A DNA stretch of 64,000 nt from NCBI GenBank assembly GCA_964488865.1, contig CAZAWR010000011.1, positions 1 through 64,000 on the forward strand. The letters run 5' to 3'. The DNA is from MWCO01 sp964488865 (lineage in GTDB: Bacteria; Myxococcota_A; Polyangia; Polyangiales; Polyangiaceae). A model generated the notes under the pieces. It searched no databases and was not told the origin of the DNA. It saw nothing but the letters and a program-made list of their open reading frames with translations. Both the position numbers and the translations under genes were made by a program. Below, piece after piece: positions 50,785 through 59,634 of this stretch. The first letter of the stretch is position 1. Each line of letters starts with the position of its first letter.

Positions 50785-51570
50785 TCACAACCGCTTCACC
50801 CGCCCGGAAATCACCTTGCGCACCGTCTCGTAGCTCGGCGGCGGCCCTTTCTGCAAATCCTTGCCGTCAACGAGCACAGCATCCGATCGGCCCCACTCCG
50901 CGACCGCGCTTCGCGTCGAGGTGTCGATCTCGTGGAACACGACCTTGTCGCCATGTTCGGTGGCCGCGCGCCTGGCCCGTTCGTACGTGAGGTTCTGGGC
51001 CATGCACCAGCCGCTGGAGAAGGCCGCAATCTGCACTTTGCCAGGCACCGGGTCGGGCAACCTGTTGAACGTGGGCAACCAGCGTGGCGGCCGCGCGTCC
51101 TCGGTGAACGGCTTCCAGAGCAGCGCCGCGAGCCCCTGGCGGTCCACCTTGCGATAACCGTGCTTCTTGAACCAGGAAGCCTTCATCCAGAACGGTAGCC
51201 ACAGGCCCCAGGCCGCCATCCCCCGGGCGCCGAGACCGCGAGCGTCTTGCTCCGCGGCTTCGAGCAGCGCCGTGCCCATCCCGTGCTTCTGAAAGTTGCC
51301 GCGACCCTGCCGGTGGCCGTGCACGTGGATGCAATAGATGAAGTAGAGCCCCTCCCCATCGACGCTCGAGTGTTCGATCGGGCCGTACTGGATCATCCCG
51401 CCTTCGACGTCTGCGTCGTCCAAGGCGAGCTTGGCCCGCAGCCCCCGTTGCAGGCTCCGGTCCAGCCACGCGCGACGCCTGGGTCCCGCTTCTTTCGCGT
51501 CTTCGGACCAGTCTTCGAGACAGAGGCAGAACAAGTCCTTCTTGTCGTCGGGCAGGTCAATGACCTTCAT
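50785..51570 (-). CDS. GNAT acetyltransferase with C-terminal YoaP-like domain
   Basis: 261 residues from the ATG at 51570. The GNAT fold (about 40-150) has the acetyl-CoA loop HGMGTALLEAAEQDARGLG and the AAWGLWLPFWMKASWFKKHGY region, shortened here to GYRKVDRQG after it. The C-terminal 80 residues, with FSSGWCMAQNLTYERA, form a YoaP-like, thioredoxin-related domain known from GNAT proteins. Substrate unknown. The stop codon overlaps the ribA end by nothing (1-base gap), and the fadH gene ends 16 bases upstream of its ATG. Confidence 0.85.
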   Translation of the reverse strand: MKVIDLPDDKKDLFCLCLEDWSEDAKEAGPRRRAWLDRSLQRGLRAKLALDDADVEGGMIQYGPIEHSSVDGEGLYFIYCIHVHGHRQGRGNFQKHGMGTALLEAAEQDARGLGARGMAAWGLWLPFWMKASWFKKHGYRKVDRQGLAALLWKPFTEDARPPRWLPTFNRLPDPVPGKVQIAAFSSGWCMAQNLTYERARRAATEHGDKVVFHEIDTSTRSAVAEWGRSDAVLVDGKDLQKGPPPSYETVRKVISGRVKRL

Positions 51571-51586
51571 CCTTCCCTCTTTGTGT

Positions 51587-53617
51587 TCATATCTCCGCGG
51601 CCACGCGAGTACCCTGATCGATCGCCCGTTTCGCGTCCAGCTCCGTGGCCTCCGCGGCGCCACCGACGAGGTGCACCACCCGCCCGGCAGCTCTCAGCTC
51701 GTCCTCCAAGTCTCGCAAGGAGAGCTGTCCCGTGCACGGCACGATGTGGTCCACCTCGATCAGCCGGGGCTTGTCCTCCACCGTGACGTGTAGCCCGGCG
51801 TCGTCGATGCGGTCGTAGGTCACCCCCGGCACCATCTCGACCTTGCGCTGGTCGAGGGTGGCCCGTCGGATCCAGCCCGTGGTCTTCGGGAGACCGAGCC
51901 CAGGCTTCCCTCGCTTTCTCTGCAACAGGTACACCTGCCTTGGCGACGGCTCGACGTGTTTCTCGACGCCATCCACCCCTCCGCGTGCACGCACCATGCG
52001 GTCCACGCCCCAGGCACGAAGGAATGCCACCGGGTCCTGGCTCGTGGCGGGCTCCGAGTGCGTCAGAAACTCCGCCACGTCGAAGCCGATCCCGCCGGCC
52101 CCGAGGATTGCCACGCTCTGCCCCACCTTCGCCGCGCCGGTGAGCACGTCGATGTACGACAGTACCTTCGGGTGATCGATGCCCGGAATGGGAGGTGTGC
52201 GAGGTCGTATGCCCGTGGCGAGCACGATGACGTCGAAGCCTCGATCGATGAGCTCGGACGCGGGCACGCGGTGGCCGAGCTGCAGCGTCACTCCGGTGAG
52301 CTCGAGCCTTCGGCGGAAGTAGCGGATCGTCTCCGAGAACTCCTCCTTGCCGGGCACGCGCTTGGCGAGGTTGAACTGGCCTCCCACTTCGTGGCTCGCT
52401 TCGAACAAGGTCACGTCGTGGCCGCGCTCCGCCGCGGTGGTGGCGCAGGACAGACCGGCGGGACCGGCGCCCACCACGGCCACGCGCTTGCGCGAGCGGA
52501 CCGGGTGCAGGCGAAGCTCGGTCTCGTGACACGCGCGTGGGTTGACCAGGCAGGACGCGCGCCGATTTGCGAACACGTGGTCGAGACAGGCTTGGTTGCA
52601 GGCGATGCAGGTGTTGATCTCATCCGCCCGGTCCTGCTCGGCCTTGCGTACGAAGTCGGGGTCGGCGAGCAGCGGGCGCGCCATCGACACCATGTCCGCG
52701 TCCCCTCGCGCCAGGACCTCTTCCGCCACGTCGGGCATGTTGATGCGGTTGCTCGTGATGAGCGGGACGCGCACCTCGCTCTTGAGGCGACGCGTCACCC
52801 AGGTGAACGCGGCCCGCGGCACGACGGTGGCGATGGTGGGGATGCGCGCCTCGTGCCAGCCGATGCCGGTGTTGATGAGGGTGGCTCCGGCGTGCTCGAC
52901 TTGCTTGGCGAGCGTGACGACCTCCTCCCACCGGCTGCCGCGCGGGACGAGGTCGAGCATGGACAGGCGGTAGATGACGATGAAGTCGCGACCGACGGCC
53001 TCGCGCGTCTTGCGGACGATCTCCACCGGAAATCGCATGCGGTTTTCGAAGGTGCCGCCCCACTCGTCGGTGCGCGTGTTCGTCCGCTCGACGAGGAACT
53101 GGTTGATGAGGTAGCCCTCGGAGCCCATGATTTCCACGCCGTCGTAGCCGGCCTCGCGTGCGAGCCGGGCGCAGCGGACGAAGTCGTCGATGGTGGATCG
53201 GACCTCGCGACCGGTGAGGGCGCGGGGTTTGAAGGGGCTGATGGGGGAACGGATGGCGGAGGGTGCGACCGCGAGCGGGTGGAAGGAGTAGCGCCCGGCG
53301 TGGAGGATTTGCAGGCAGATGCGGCCTCCCTCGTCGTGGACGGCGCGGGTGACGAGGCGGTGCTTGAGGGCCTCTACGCGGTTGGTGAGCTTGCTCGCGA
53401 GGGGTGCGAGCCTTCCTAGCAGGTTGGGGGCGTAGCCACCGGTGACGAGGAGGGCGGCGCCGCCGCGGGCGCGCGCGGCGAGGTAGGCGGCGAGCTTGCC
53501 GTAGTTCCAGAAGGCGTCCTCGAGGCCGGTGTGCATCGAGCCCATGAGCACGCGGTTGGGGAGGGTGACGAAGCCGAGGTCGAGGGGGGCGAGGAGGTGA
53601 GGATAGGGGTTGGACAC
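51587..53617 (-). CDS. fadH: 2,4-dienoyl-CoA reductase (NADPH), FadH-like
   Basis: 676 residues, full length. An N-terminal old-yellow-enzyme TIM barrel (LGFVTLPNRVLMGSMHTGLE region, HAGRYSFHP, EIMGSEGYLINQFL) binds FMN. A 4Fe-4S site (CIACNQACLDH and C in RASCLVNP) follows, then an FAD/NAD(P)-binding half (VAVVGAGPAGLSCA, ILGAGGIGFD). Reduces double bonds of unsaturated acyl-CoA during beta-oxidation. Related trimethylamine dehydrogenases share the fold, but the length and motif set are those of FadH. Confidence 0.9.
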   Translation of the reverse strand: MSNPYPHLLAPLDLGFVTLPNRVLMGSMHTGLEDAFWNYGKLAAYLAARARGGAALLVTGGYAPNLLGRLAPLASKLTNRVEALKHRLVTRAVHDEGGRICLQILHAGRYSFHPLAVAPSAIRSPISPFKPRALTGREVRSTIDDFVRCARLAREAGYDGVEIMGSEGYLINQFLVERTNTRTDEWGGTFENRMRFPVEIVRKTREAVGRDFIVIYRLSMLDLVPRGSRWEEVVTLAKQVEHAGATLINTGIGWHEARIPTIATVVPRAAFTWVTRRLKSEVRVPLITSNRINMPDVAEEVLARGDADMVSMARPLLADPDFVRKAEQDRADEINTCIACNQACLDHVFANRRASCLVNPRACHETELRLHPVRSRKRVAVVGAGPAGLSCATTAAERGHDVTLFEASHEVGGQFNLAKRVPGKEEFSETIRYFRRRLELTGVTLQLGHRVPASELIDRGFDVIVLATGIRPRTPPIPGIDHPKVLSYIDVLTGAAKVGQSVAILGAGGIGFDVAEFLTHSEPATSQDPVAFLRAWGVDRMVRARGGVDGVEKHVEPSPRQVYLLQRKRGKPGLGLPKTTGWIRRATLDQRKVEMVPGVTYDRIDDAGLHVTVEDKPRLIEVDHIVPCTGQLSLRDLEDELRAAGRVVHLVGGAAEATELDAKRAIDQGTRVAAEI

Positions 53618-53644
53618 GGGGGCAGTATGGACAGAGGGAGAGTC

Positions 53645-54661
53645 CTACGGCAAGCGGACGTCCAGCAGGTCGAACACGCGCTGGATCGGCGTGGCGATGC
53701 CACCGCCATTCATCCCGCCCCCGTGCATGATGCCGATGATCTCGTTCTGGTCGTTGAACAACGCCGAGCCGGAGTCCCCGGGGATCTGGAACTCGGTCTT
53801 GGCGCCGGCGACCTTGACCTCGATCTGGTTCGCGAAGTTGATTGCCCCGCCGAACCGCGCGTGGGGCACCGACTTGTTCGCGCTCACGTCCTCGATCCGC
53901 CCGTCGGTCCGGCGCGATGCAGTACCGCGCTTCCACACGGACTGCCCCACGCGATAGATCCCGGAGGACCCCCGCAAGGCCTCGCCCTCGGGGGTGCGGT
54001 TCGCGTACTCGACACCAACCTTGAGGTAGGCCACGGCAGCGTCGATGCGCGCGTCAAGGATGCCGCGCGCGTAGGTAGCCACGGCGTCGCGCTCCCCAGC
54101 GCCGTTGCCCTTGGAGGGTTGGTAAATCTCGGGGGCATCGCGGGTGGCGGTGCCGAACTCGGCGCGCATGACGTGCTCATTGCCCAGGATCATGGGCCGG
54201 CCCGTCTGGTTGCAGAACACGAAGCAAGCGATGGATCCCGGACCCGCGTGGTTGCCGCCGCTGATGCTGACGCCGATGAGCAGGGGCCGGTGTCTCGCCA
54301 GGTCCGGGGGGTTGGGGCTCGCCGGGTCGAGTCCTTTGATGAGCTTGACGAGCTCCGACAGCACCAGATACTCGGCATCCGCCGCGTGGTCCCGCACGAC
54401 CTGGGCAACGGTTCGGGGGTGTGCCGGAACGAACAGCGTCTCGACGAGAGCGATGGCCCGGTACAGGTCCCGGATTCGCTTGGTTCGCTCCTTGTCCAGG
54501 TGAAGGCCGTCGCTCAGGGTCTTCTTCTGGGGGTCAGTCTTGCGGGCGAGCTCCGCGTCGATGCGGTCGATGAGCGTGTGGCGATAGCTCGCGCTGGTCC
54601 CCCGGAGGGTCGTCTTGATCTCGGTAAGTCGTGTCGCCCAGGCCTTGGTGTTCGCACTCAT
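53645..54661 (-). CDS. Trypsin-fold protease with helical N-terminal domain
   Basis: 338 residues from the ATG at 54661 (GGAAGG upstream). No signal peptide. Residues about 1-115 are helical and unrecognised. Then a chymotrypsin-type domain with His163 in GNEHVM, Asp207 in RIDAAVA and Ser297 in GDSGSALF gives a plausible triad. It resembles Nal1-like and other bacterial S1/S6-type proteases of unproven substrate. A cytoplasmic location would be odd for a trypsin fold. The role is unknown; its neighbours give no hint. Confidence 0.75.
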   Translation of the reverse strand: MSANTKAWATRLTEIKTTLRGTSASYRHTLIDRIDAELARKTDPQKKTLSDGLHLDKERTKRIRDLYRAIALVETLFVPAHPRTVAQVVRDHAADAEYLVLSELVKLIKGLDPASPNPPDLARHRPLLIGVSISGGNHAGPGSIACFVFCNQTGRPMILGNEHVMRAEFGTATRDAPEIYQPSKGNGAGERDAVATYARGILDARIDAAVAYLKVGVEYANRTPEGEALRGSSGIYRVGQSVWKRGTASRRTDGRIEDVSANKSVPHARFGGAINFANQIEVKVAGAKTEFQIPGDSGSALFNDQNEIIGIMHGGGMNGGGIATPIQRVFDLLDVRLP

Positions 54662-54840
54662 CGACAGTGACCTTCCCTTCCCTGCATGTGCAACTGGGAA
54701 GGAGACCGGAACCTCGTGACGAACGCAGGCGCGTCGATGCCCTAGGGGAAACAATGGGCAGAAGAGGCACCTGACGCAAGGCGTGATCGCCCGTCCTTGG
54801 ACCCAATCACCCTTCGTGATCGTGCCGTGCCGGACTGAAC

Positions 54841-54855
54841 TCGGGGTTTGCCCGA
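54841..54855 (-). terminator. Short hairpin after purC
   Basis: TCGGG-CAAAC-CCCGA on the minus strand, just after the purC stop. A 5-bp stem without a U-tract, so weak. Confidence 0.25.
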
Positions 54856-54857
54856 CC

Positions 54858-55838
54858 CTACAACCCCAGGTTCTTCTTCATCCGCTCGATCGGCGGCTCC
54901 ATGTTCGGAACGAAAGCCTCACCCGTGATCGCCTCGTAGATTCCCACGTAGCGGTGCGCCGCCTCCACCCTCACCTCGTCCGGAATCGTCGGGATCGGCC
55001 CCTCCCCCACGAACCCCTGGTCCTTCAACCAGCGCCGCAAGTACTCCTTGTCGAACGACTCGGGCGCCTCCCCCTTCTCGAACCGCTCCTCGTACGTGTC
55101 CGCAAACCAGAACCGCGACGAGTCGGGTGTGTGAATCTCGTCGATGACCACGATCGTCCCGTCGGGCTTCTTGCCGAACTCGTACTTCGTGTCCACGAGG
55201 ATGAGGCCCCTGTCCTCGCACACCTTCTTGCCGAAGGCGAACAGGTCCATCGCGATCTTCGCGGCCGTGTCGAAGTCCTCCGGCGTGATCTGGCCCATCG
55301 CGAGGATCTCGTCGCGCGAGGCGGAGACGTCATGATCACCGTGCGCGGCTTTGGTGCTCGGCGTGAGGATGGGCGCGGGCAAGCGCTGGTTGAACTTCAT
55401 CCCATCGGGCAGCGGGTGACCGCAGAACGTGCGCGCCCCCTTCTCGTAGTGCGTCCAGATGCTGGTGGACGTGGAGCCCGTCAGATACGAGCGGACCACC
55501 ATCTCCACCGCGAGGGGCTTGCACTCGACCACCTCGACGATGCTGGGGTCGGGCTGGCGGATCATGTGATTCAGCGCGACGTGGCGCGACTTCTCGAACC
55601 ACCACGTGGCGATCCGGTTGAGGACCTGGCCCTTGAAGGGCAGCGTTCCCACCACGCGGTCGAACGTGCTCACGCGGTCCGTGACCACGATGAAGCGACG
55701 CCCGTCACCGGTCATGTAGTTGTCTCGGACCTTGCCGACGTACCGTTCGCCCAGTCCGGCGAAGTCGGTGGCGTCCACGGTCTTGTCCAGAGCCTTGCGC
55801 AGCACGTCCTTGGTCACGGAAGGTTCGATTCGCGTCAT
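54858..55838 (-). CDS. purC: Phosphoribosylaminoimidazole-succinocarboxamide synthase
   Basis: 326 residues, the long SAICAR-synthetase form. It ligates Asp to CAIR in purine synthesis. Motifs: YVGKVRDNY and GRRFIVVTDRVSTFDRVVG near the N-terminus, CKPLAVEMVVRSYLTGS in the middle, then FGKKVCEDRGLILVDTKYEFG (given here in parts: LILVDTKYEFG) and VIDEIHTPDSSRFW. Monocistronic, with its own promoter-like TTGCGC-17-TAGCTT just upstream. CTAG lies 11 bases before the ATG. Confidence 0.96.
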   Translation of the reverse strand: MTRIEPSVTKDVLRKALDKTVDATDFAGLGERYVGKVRDNYMTGDGRRFIVVTDRVSTFDRVVGTLPFKGQVLNRIATWWFEKSRHVALNHMIRQPDPSIVEVVECKPLAVEMVVRSYLTGSTSTSIWTHYEKGARTFCGHPLPDGMKFNQRLPAPILTPSTKAAHGDHDVSASRDEILAMGQITPEDFDTAAKIAMDLFAFGKKVCEDRGLILVDTKYEFGKKPDGTIVVIDEIHTPDSSRFWFADTYEERFEKGEAPESFDKEYLRRWLKDQGFVGEGPIPTIPDEVRVEAAHRYVGIYEAITGEAFVPNMEPPIERMKKNLGL

Positions 55839-55846
55839 GGGCGCGC

Positions 55847-55875
55847 AAGCTAGCGAAGGGGTGCGGGTGGCGCAA
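55847..55875 (-). promoter_or_regulatory. Candidate purC promoter
   Basis: Minus strand TTGCGC (55875-55870), spacer of 17, TAGCTT (55852-55847), 8 bases before the ATG. A very short leader or leaderless transcript is implied. I found no purine riboswitch in this small gap. Confidence 0.4.
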
Positions 55876-55916
55876 CGAGAGTCGGACGTGACCTACCCAG
55901 TACTGTCTGCGGAAGG

Positions 55917-57827
55917 TCACCGAATCAGCGGGTTGCGCGCTTCCTCATCCTTGCGCAGACGTCGCGCCGCCAGCGCACTGGCCACCAACAGCAGTGCGAA
56001 TGCCGACGGCGGGAGGCGTCCGCGGCCTCTGCCACCGCGTCGGGTCACCGAGCAATCGGACGACGAGCTGGAGGAGCCGCTGCACGTGTCCCCGGCCGAG
56101 CTTCCGGAATCGCCCGAACACGCGTCCGAACCCGACGAGGAAGACGAATCGCCCGAGCACGCGTCCTCCCCTCCCGAGTCCGAGGAATCGCCCGAGCACG
56201 CATCGCTCTCCCCAGAGTCGGAGGAGTCTCCCGCACAGGTCTCTCCGTCGTCCGTGTCGGAAGAATCCCCAGAGCAGGACTCGTCGGATGAGGAGGAAGA
56301 GGACGAATCGCCCGAACAGCTATCGTCATTTTCTTCCTCGTACGGGCGATTGCCGCTGGAGCTGTCGCCCCAACACGAGCCCTCGACGTAGACCTGCGTG
56401 GTGTCGCTGTCGTAGTCGTCGCCGTAGGGGTCTTCGTAAGGGTCTTGGGGCGGGGACCAGGTGGACCCGCCGCCGTATCCTCCCGTGTTGGGCGGAGTGC
56501 CGCCTCCGCCCGAGCCACCGCTGCCAGTGCTTCCCGCGGTTCCCGCGTCGGCATCGCACACGGAGCTGTCCCATCCGCCGCTGACGACCACGGCAGAGCG
56601 CGGCGCCCCGTCATGAACGGCGAGGGAGTCTTCGTGCCGCTCGGTCCACGGCGAAAGCTTGCCGGTCCAGCGCGTCAGCCAAAGCGAACCGGGGCTGATG
56701 CCGGCCATGGCCAGGGCGAGGTCGTCTGCGATTCCTCCACAGCGCAGGTCGTCGGCGGCGATCTCGCCTGGCTGCGCCTCTTCCTCGCAGGCCGGTCCGC
56801 TCACTTCGACGAGCGCGCCCGGCGCGCAAACCCGCCCGACCTTCGCCATGCTCGCCTCCATCGCGGCCACACGCGCGATGCACGACGCCGGGGCCGCGAG
56901 CGCCTCACCATAGCCCGACGCGCGATCGAAGTAGCCGTCGACCACGGCAGGAAGGAACGAGGAACCGCTGCCCAGCGGCAAGCTCCGGTAGATGGAGTCG
57001 TGCGAGGAAGCGTCGACCGCCCAGGAGGTCACGTCGAGCATCTTGCCGAGAGCGTCGCGGTAGTTGGTCGGGGGCACGCCGCCCGCGAGGGACCAGTGGA
57101 CATCGGTCGGGTTGAGCGTGGACCAGGACTGGATCGCCGGGTTCGCGCGCCCATCGGCGAAGGCCCAGACGCGAAGCACGGCAGGCGACGCTCCCGCGCT
57201 GGTGAGAACCAAGGGTACCCTGGCGCTTGCGGAGGGAGACGCGACGCGGATCGTTCGGAGGGTGAAGGTTCCGGGGTCGACTTCGAAGCGCAACCGCACG
57301 AAGAGGAAGCCTTGGATGTCCAATTCGGCGAGCAAGGAGAGCGCATCGAAGGACAGGCTCATCCCTTGGTCTTGCACCCAGACAATGAGCTCCGACATGG
57401 TCATCACATCGGCGGGGGCAGCGGGAGCGACGGTGGCGATGGCGTCGACATCTCCTACCAAGTCATGGTCACCGGGGGCGGGGACCCTGGCTTGCTCGCA
57501 GGTGACCTCGGGTGGAGTCTGGGGAGGGAGCACCCGCGTGTGCGTGGTGTCCGCCAGAGCCTCGAACCAAGCGGCGGTGGAGAGGTCGACCCGCGCACCC
57601 GGGGAGACGGGAACGATGACGTGGATGTCGTCGGCCGCGCCTTCGAGCCTTGCGGAGAACCAGAGCGTGGACTGGGTGGGGCTGTGGGCGATCGCGACGC
57701 GAGCCTCGCGAAGCTCGGCGGAGTCGGGAGGGGAGGCCAGCAGCGCGGTCTGAGCGGGGGCGGTCATGCACCATGTCGCGACACTCAGTGCCGCCGTGGT
57801 CGTCAGGAACGTCCGCCCGATGCGCAT
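55917..57827 (-). CDS. DUF2330-type secreted protein with Cys-Ser-Gly-Asp repeats
   Basis: 636 residues from the ATG at 57827. Signal peptide to about 25, then a DUF2330-like region (about 30-420: IVPVSPGARVDLSTAAWFEA near its start). A Gly/Ser/Pro linker leads to about eight tandem units of roughly 13 residues of the form (D/E)ACSGDSSDSGG, each with one Cys, then a hydrophobic helix and RRLRKDEE. The tail is like MYXO-CTERM but lacks the CGC motif and extends past the Arg run. Likely surface exposed; the Cys could form disulfides or bind metal. Function unknown. Confidence 0.75.
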   Translation of the reverse strand: MRIGRTFLTTTAALSVATWCMTAPAQTALLASPPDSAELREARVAIAHSPTQSTLWFSARLEGAADDIHVIVPVSPGARVDLSTAAWFEALADTTHTRVLPPQTPPEVTCEQARVPAPGDHDLVGDVDAIATVAPAAPADVMTMSELIVWVQDQGMSLSFDALSLLAELDIQGFLFVRLRFEVDPGTFTLRTIRVASPSASARVPLVLTSAGASPAVLRVWAFADGRANPAIQSWSTLNPTDVHWSLAGGVPPTNYRDALGKMLDVTSWAVDASSHDSIYRSLPLGSGSSFLPAVVDGYFDRASGYGEALAAPASCIARVAAMEASMAKVGRVCAPGALVEVSGPACEEEAQPGEIAADDLRCGGIADDLALAMAGISPGSLWLTRWTGKLSPWTERHEDSLAVHDGAPRSAVVVSGGWDSSVCDADAGTAGSTGSGGSGGGGTPPNTGGYGGGSTWSPPQDPYEDPYGDDYDSDTTQVYVEGSCWGDSSSGNRPYEEENDDSCSGDSSSSSSSDESCSGDSSDTDDGETCAGDSSDSGESDACSGDSSDSGGEDACSGDSSSSSGSDACSGDSGSSAGDTCSGSSSSSSDCSVTRRGGRGRGRLPPSAFALLLVASALAARRLRKDEEARNPLIR

Positions 57828-57995
57828 GGGGTCATTGTACGCAATCCTCGTGCCGCGGGGCGGCCCGCCTCGACCCGTTGCAGCCTTTGGAAAACGAAGG
57901 GAATCTTTCCAGAGGGGGAAGGGATCGAGAACCACGGTTCTCGATCGCGCGGTCTCCAAGGTGTGGCACGGCGTTCACAGGGCTAGAAGACCAGA

Positions 57996-58186
57996 AACTA
58001 GGAACTAGGAAGAGGAATGCGAACACGGAACCACAGAGGACGCAGAGGGCACAGAAGGGTGGTGCGGAGGTAGGCCGTGCGTGTTGCGCCGTACTCCGCC
58101 CGTTCCTGGTTCTCTGTTGACTGCGCCTTCGGCTTCGTCGTCCTCCGTGGACTCCGGATCGCCTTCCGTGTTCTCAGCTCCTAGTT
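57996..58186 (+). repeat. 191-bp element with imperfect inverted ends
   Basis: Begins AACTAGGAACTAGG and ends CTCCTAGTT. Subterminal GAACACGGAACCACAGAGG at the left is mirrored, with a short insertion, by CCTCCGTGG and TTCCGTGTTCTC at the right. No ORF for a transposase. The left half matches 46053 and its middle matches 9421-9474, so it is the best preserved copy of a dispersed, MITE-like family in this window. Confidence 0.6.
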
Positions 58187-58214
58187 GATGTCCGTCATCC
58201 GTCCATCGTCGTAG

Positions 58215-58230
58215 CCGGGCCTCAACCCGG
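58215..58230. repeat. Small REP-like palindrome
   Basis: CCGGG-CCTCAA-CCCGG followed by AAGGGA, similar in layout to the palindrome at 9579-9598. Confidence 0.4.
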
Positions 58231-58263
58231 AAGGGACTTCGGGCACCCGGCACTAGGTCGTCG

Positions 58264-59634
58264 TCACCGCTTGAGCGCCGCGTAGAAGGCCCCTTGGCCC
58301 CGCCGCACGAGCAGCAGCACACTGCCATCCTTCAACACGTCCGCGACCTGCGCCATGGTGGGCATGGACTTGCCGTCGGCTTGGATGATGACGTCGCCGG
58401 GGCGGAGGCCTGCGATGTCGGCACTGGACCCTGGCAGCACCTGCACCACTTGAGCAACCTGTGGCGGCCTTTGATCCGAGGAAGGCGCCGAGCCGTAGGT
58501 CACGTCGCGCAGCGACAGGCCGAGGGAAGGGCCCCCTGCCGACGGCCGCTGCATGGGCAACGCAGGGGGGGGGGACTCGCGACGTTCCGTCAGCTGGACA
58601 TCGGTGATGTAGCGCTTGCCTGCGCGAATCACCTCGAGCTTGACCTTCTCGCCCACGGGGTGCATCAGCACCTCGCGCATCAGGTCTTGCGCGTCCTGCA
58701 CAGGCTTTCCGCCCACGGAAGCGACGACGTCCCCCGCCTGCAGCCGTGCGCTGTGGGCAGGACCTTGCGGGGCCACCTGATTGACCAAGGCGCCTGAGCC
58801 CGCAGGCACGCTCATCTGCGCCGCGATCTCCGGGGTCAAGTCCTGGACGCCTGCGCCGATCCACGCACGCCTCACCTGGCCGCCTTTCACCAGCTGCTCG
58901 GTGATGCGCTTCGCCATGTTGGAGGAGACCGCGAAGCCGATGCCCTGGCCCCTCCCCACGATCATCGTGTTGATGCCGATGACGTTGCCGTCGAGGTTCA
59001 CCAGGGGTCCACCGGAGTTGCCCGGGTTGATGGACGCGTCGGTCTGCAAGTAGTCCTCGACAGGGTTGACGCCCAGACCTCCGCGCCCCTTCGCACTGAG
59101 CACGCCCGTGGTGACGGTGTGTCCCAAGCCGAAGGGAGAGCCAATCGCCATGACCCACTCGCCGACCTTGATCGTGTCACTGTCCGCGAGCTGCGCCGGA
59201 CGCAGTCCGGTGGCTTCAACCTTGATGACCGCGAGGTCGGTGGCAATGTCCCGGCCCACGAGCGAGGCGGCAAGCAAGCGTCCGTCGTGCAACCGCACGC
59301 TGATGGCGATGGCGCCTTCGATCACGTGGTTGTTCGTCACGATGTGACCGTTGGGGGAGATGATGACACCGGACCCGAGCCCGCGACGGGTCGGGTTGGT
59401 GACGCTCGGGATGCCCTTGAACCAGCGGTAGACGTTGACGCTATCGTCGCGGACGGCGACCTCGAGCTGCACCACGCTCGGTCGGACGCGTTCGGCAACG
59501 GAGGAGAAGACGCTGGCGAAGCGTCGTGCCTCGGCGGGGGAGACCTGCTGGGCGACGGCATCCGCGGGGGTGAGGGCCGAAAAGGTCGCGGCGCAGAGGG
59601 CAAGGATAGGAAGGAGACGATAGGAAGATTTCAC
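58264..59634 (-). CDS. htrA: HtrA/DegP-type periplasmic serine protease
   Basis: 456 residues; GTG start with GGAGGA 5 bases upstream. Signal peptide to about 29. Protease domain about 40-240 with triad His103 (TNNHVIEG), Asp133 (TDLAVIK) and Ser207 (GNSGGPL). Two PDZ domains (about 255-345 and 365-455). Family members degrade or refold misfolded envelope proteins. The start overlaps the truA stop (GTGA), so it is the last gene of an M29 peptidase-truA-htrA operon. Confidence 0.93.
   Translation of the reverse strand: MKSSYRLLPILALCAATFSALTPADAVAQQVSPAEARRFASVFSSVAERVRPSVVQLEVAVRDDSVNVYRWFKGIPSVTNPTRRGLGSGVIISPNGHIVTNNHVIEGAIAISVRLHDGRLLAASLVGRDIATDLAVIKVEATGLRPAQLADSDTIKVGEWVMAIGSPFGLGHTVTTGVLSAKGRGGLGVNPVEDYLQTDASINPGNSGGPLVNLDGNVIGINTMIVGRGQGIGFAVSSNMAKRITEQLVKGGQVRRAWIGAGVQDLTPEIAAQMSVPAGSGALVNQVAPQGPAHSARLQAGDVVASVGGKPVQDAQDLMREVLMHPVGEKVKLEVIRAGKRYITDVQLTERRESPPPALPMQRPSAGGPSLGLSLRDVTYGSAPSSDQRPPQVAQVVQVLPGSSADIAGLRPGDVIIQADGKSMPTMAQVADVLKDGSVLLLVRRGQGAFYAALKR

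Larger units (their letters stand above)
57828..58263. other. Intergenic region made largely of repeat sequence
   Basis: 436 bases between the DUF2330 start and the htrA stop, both minus strand. It contains the repeat element 57996-58186 and a small palindrome, and no gene. The first 100 bases or so must hold the DUF2330 promoter. Confidence 0.7.
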
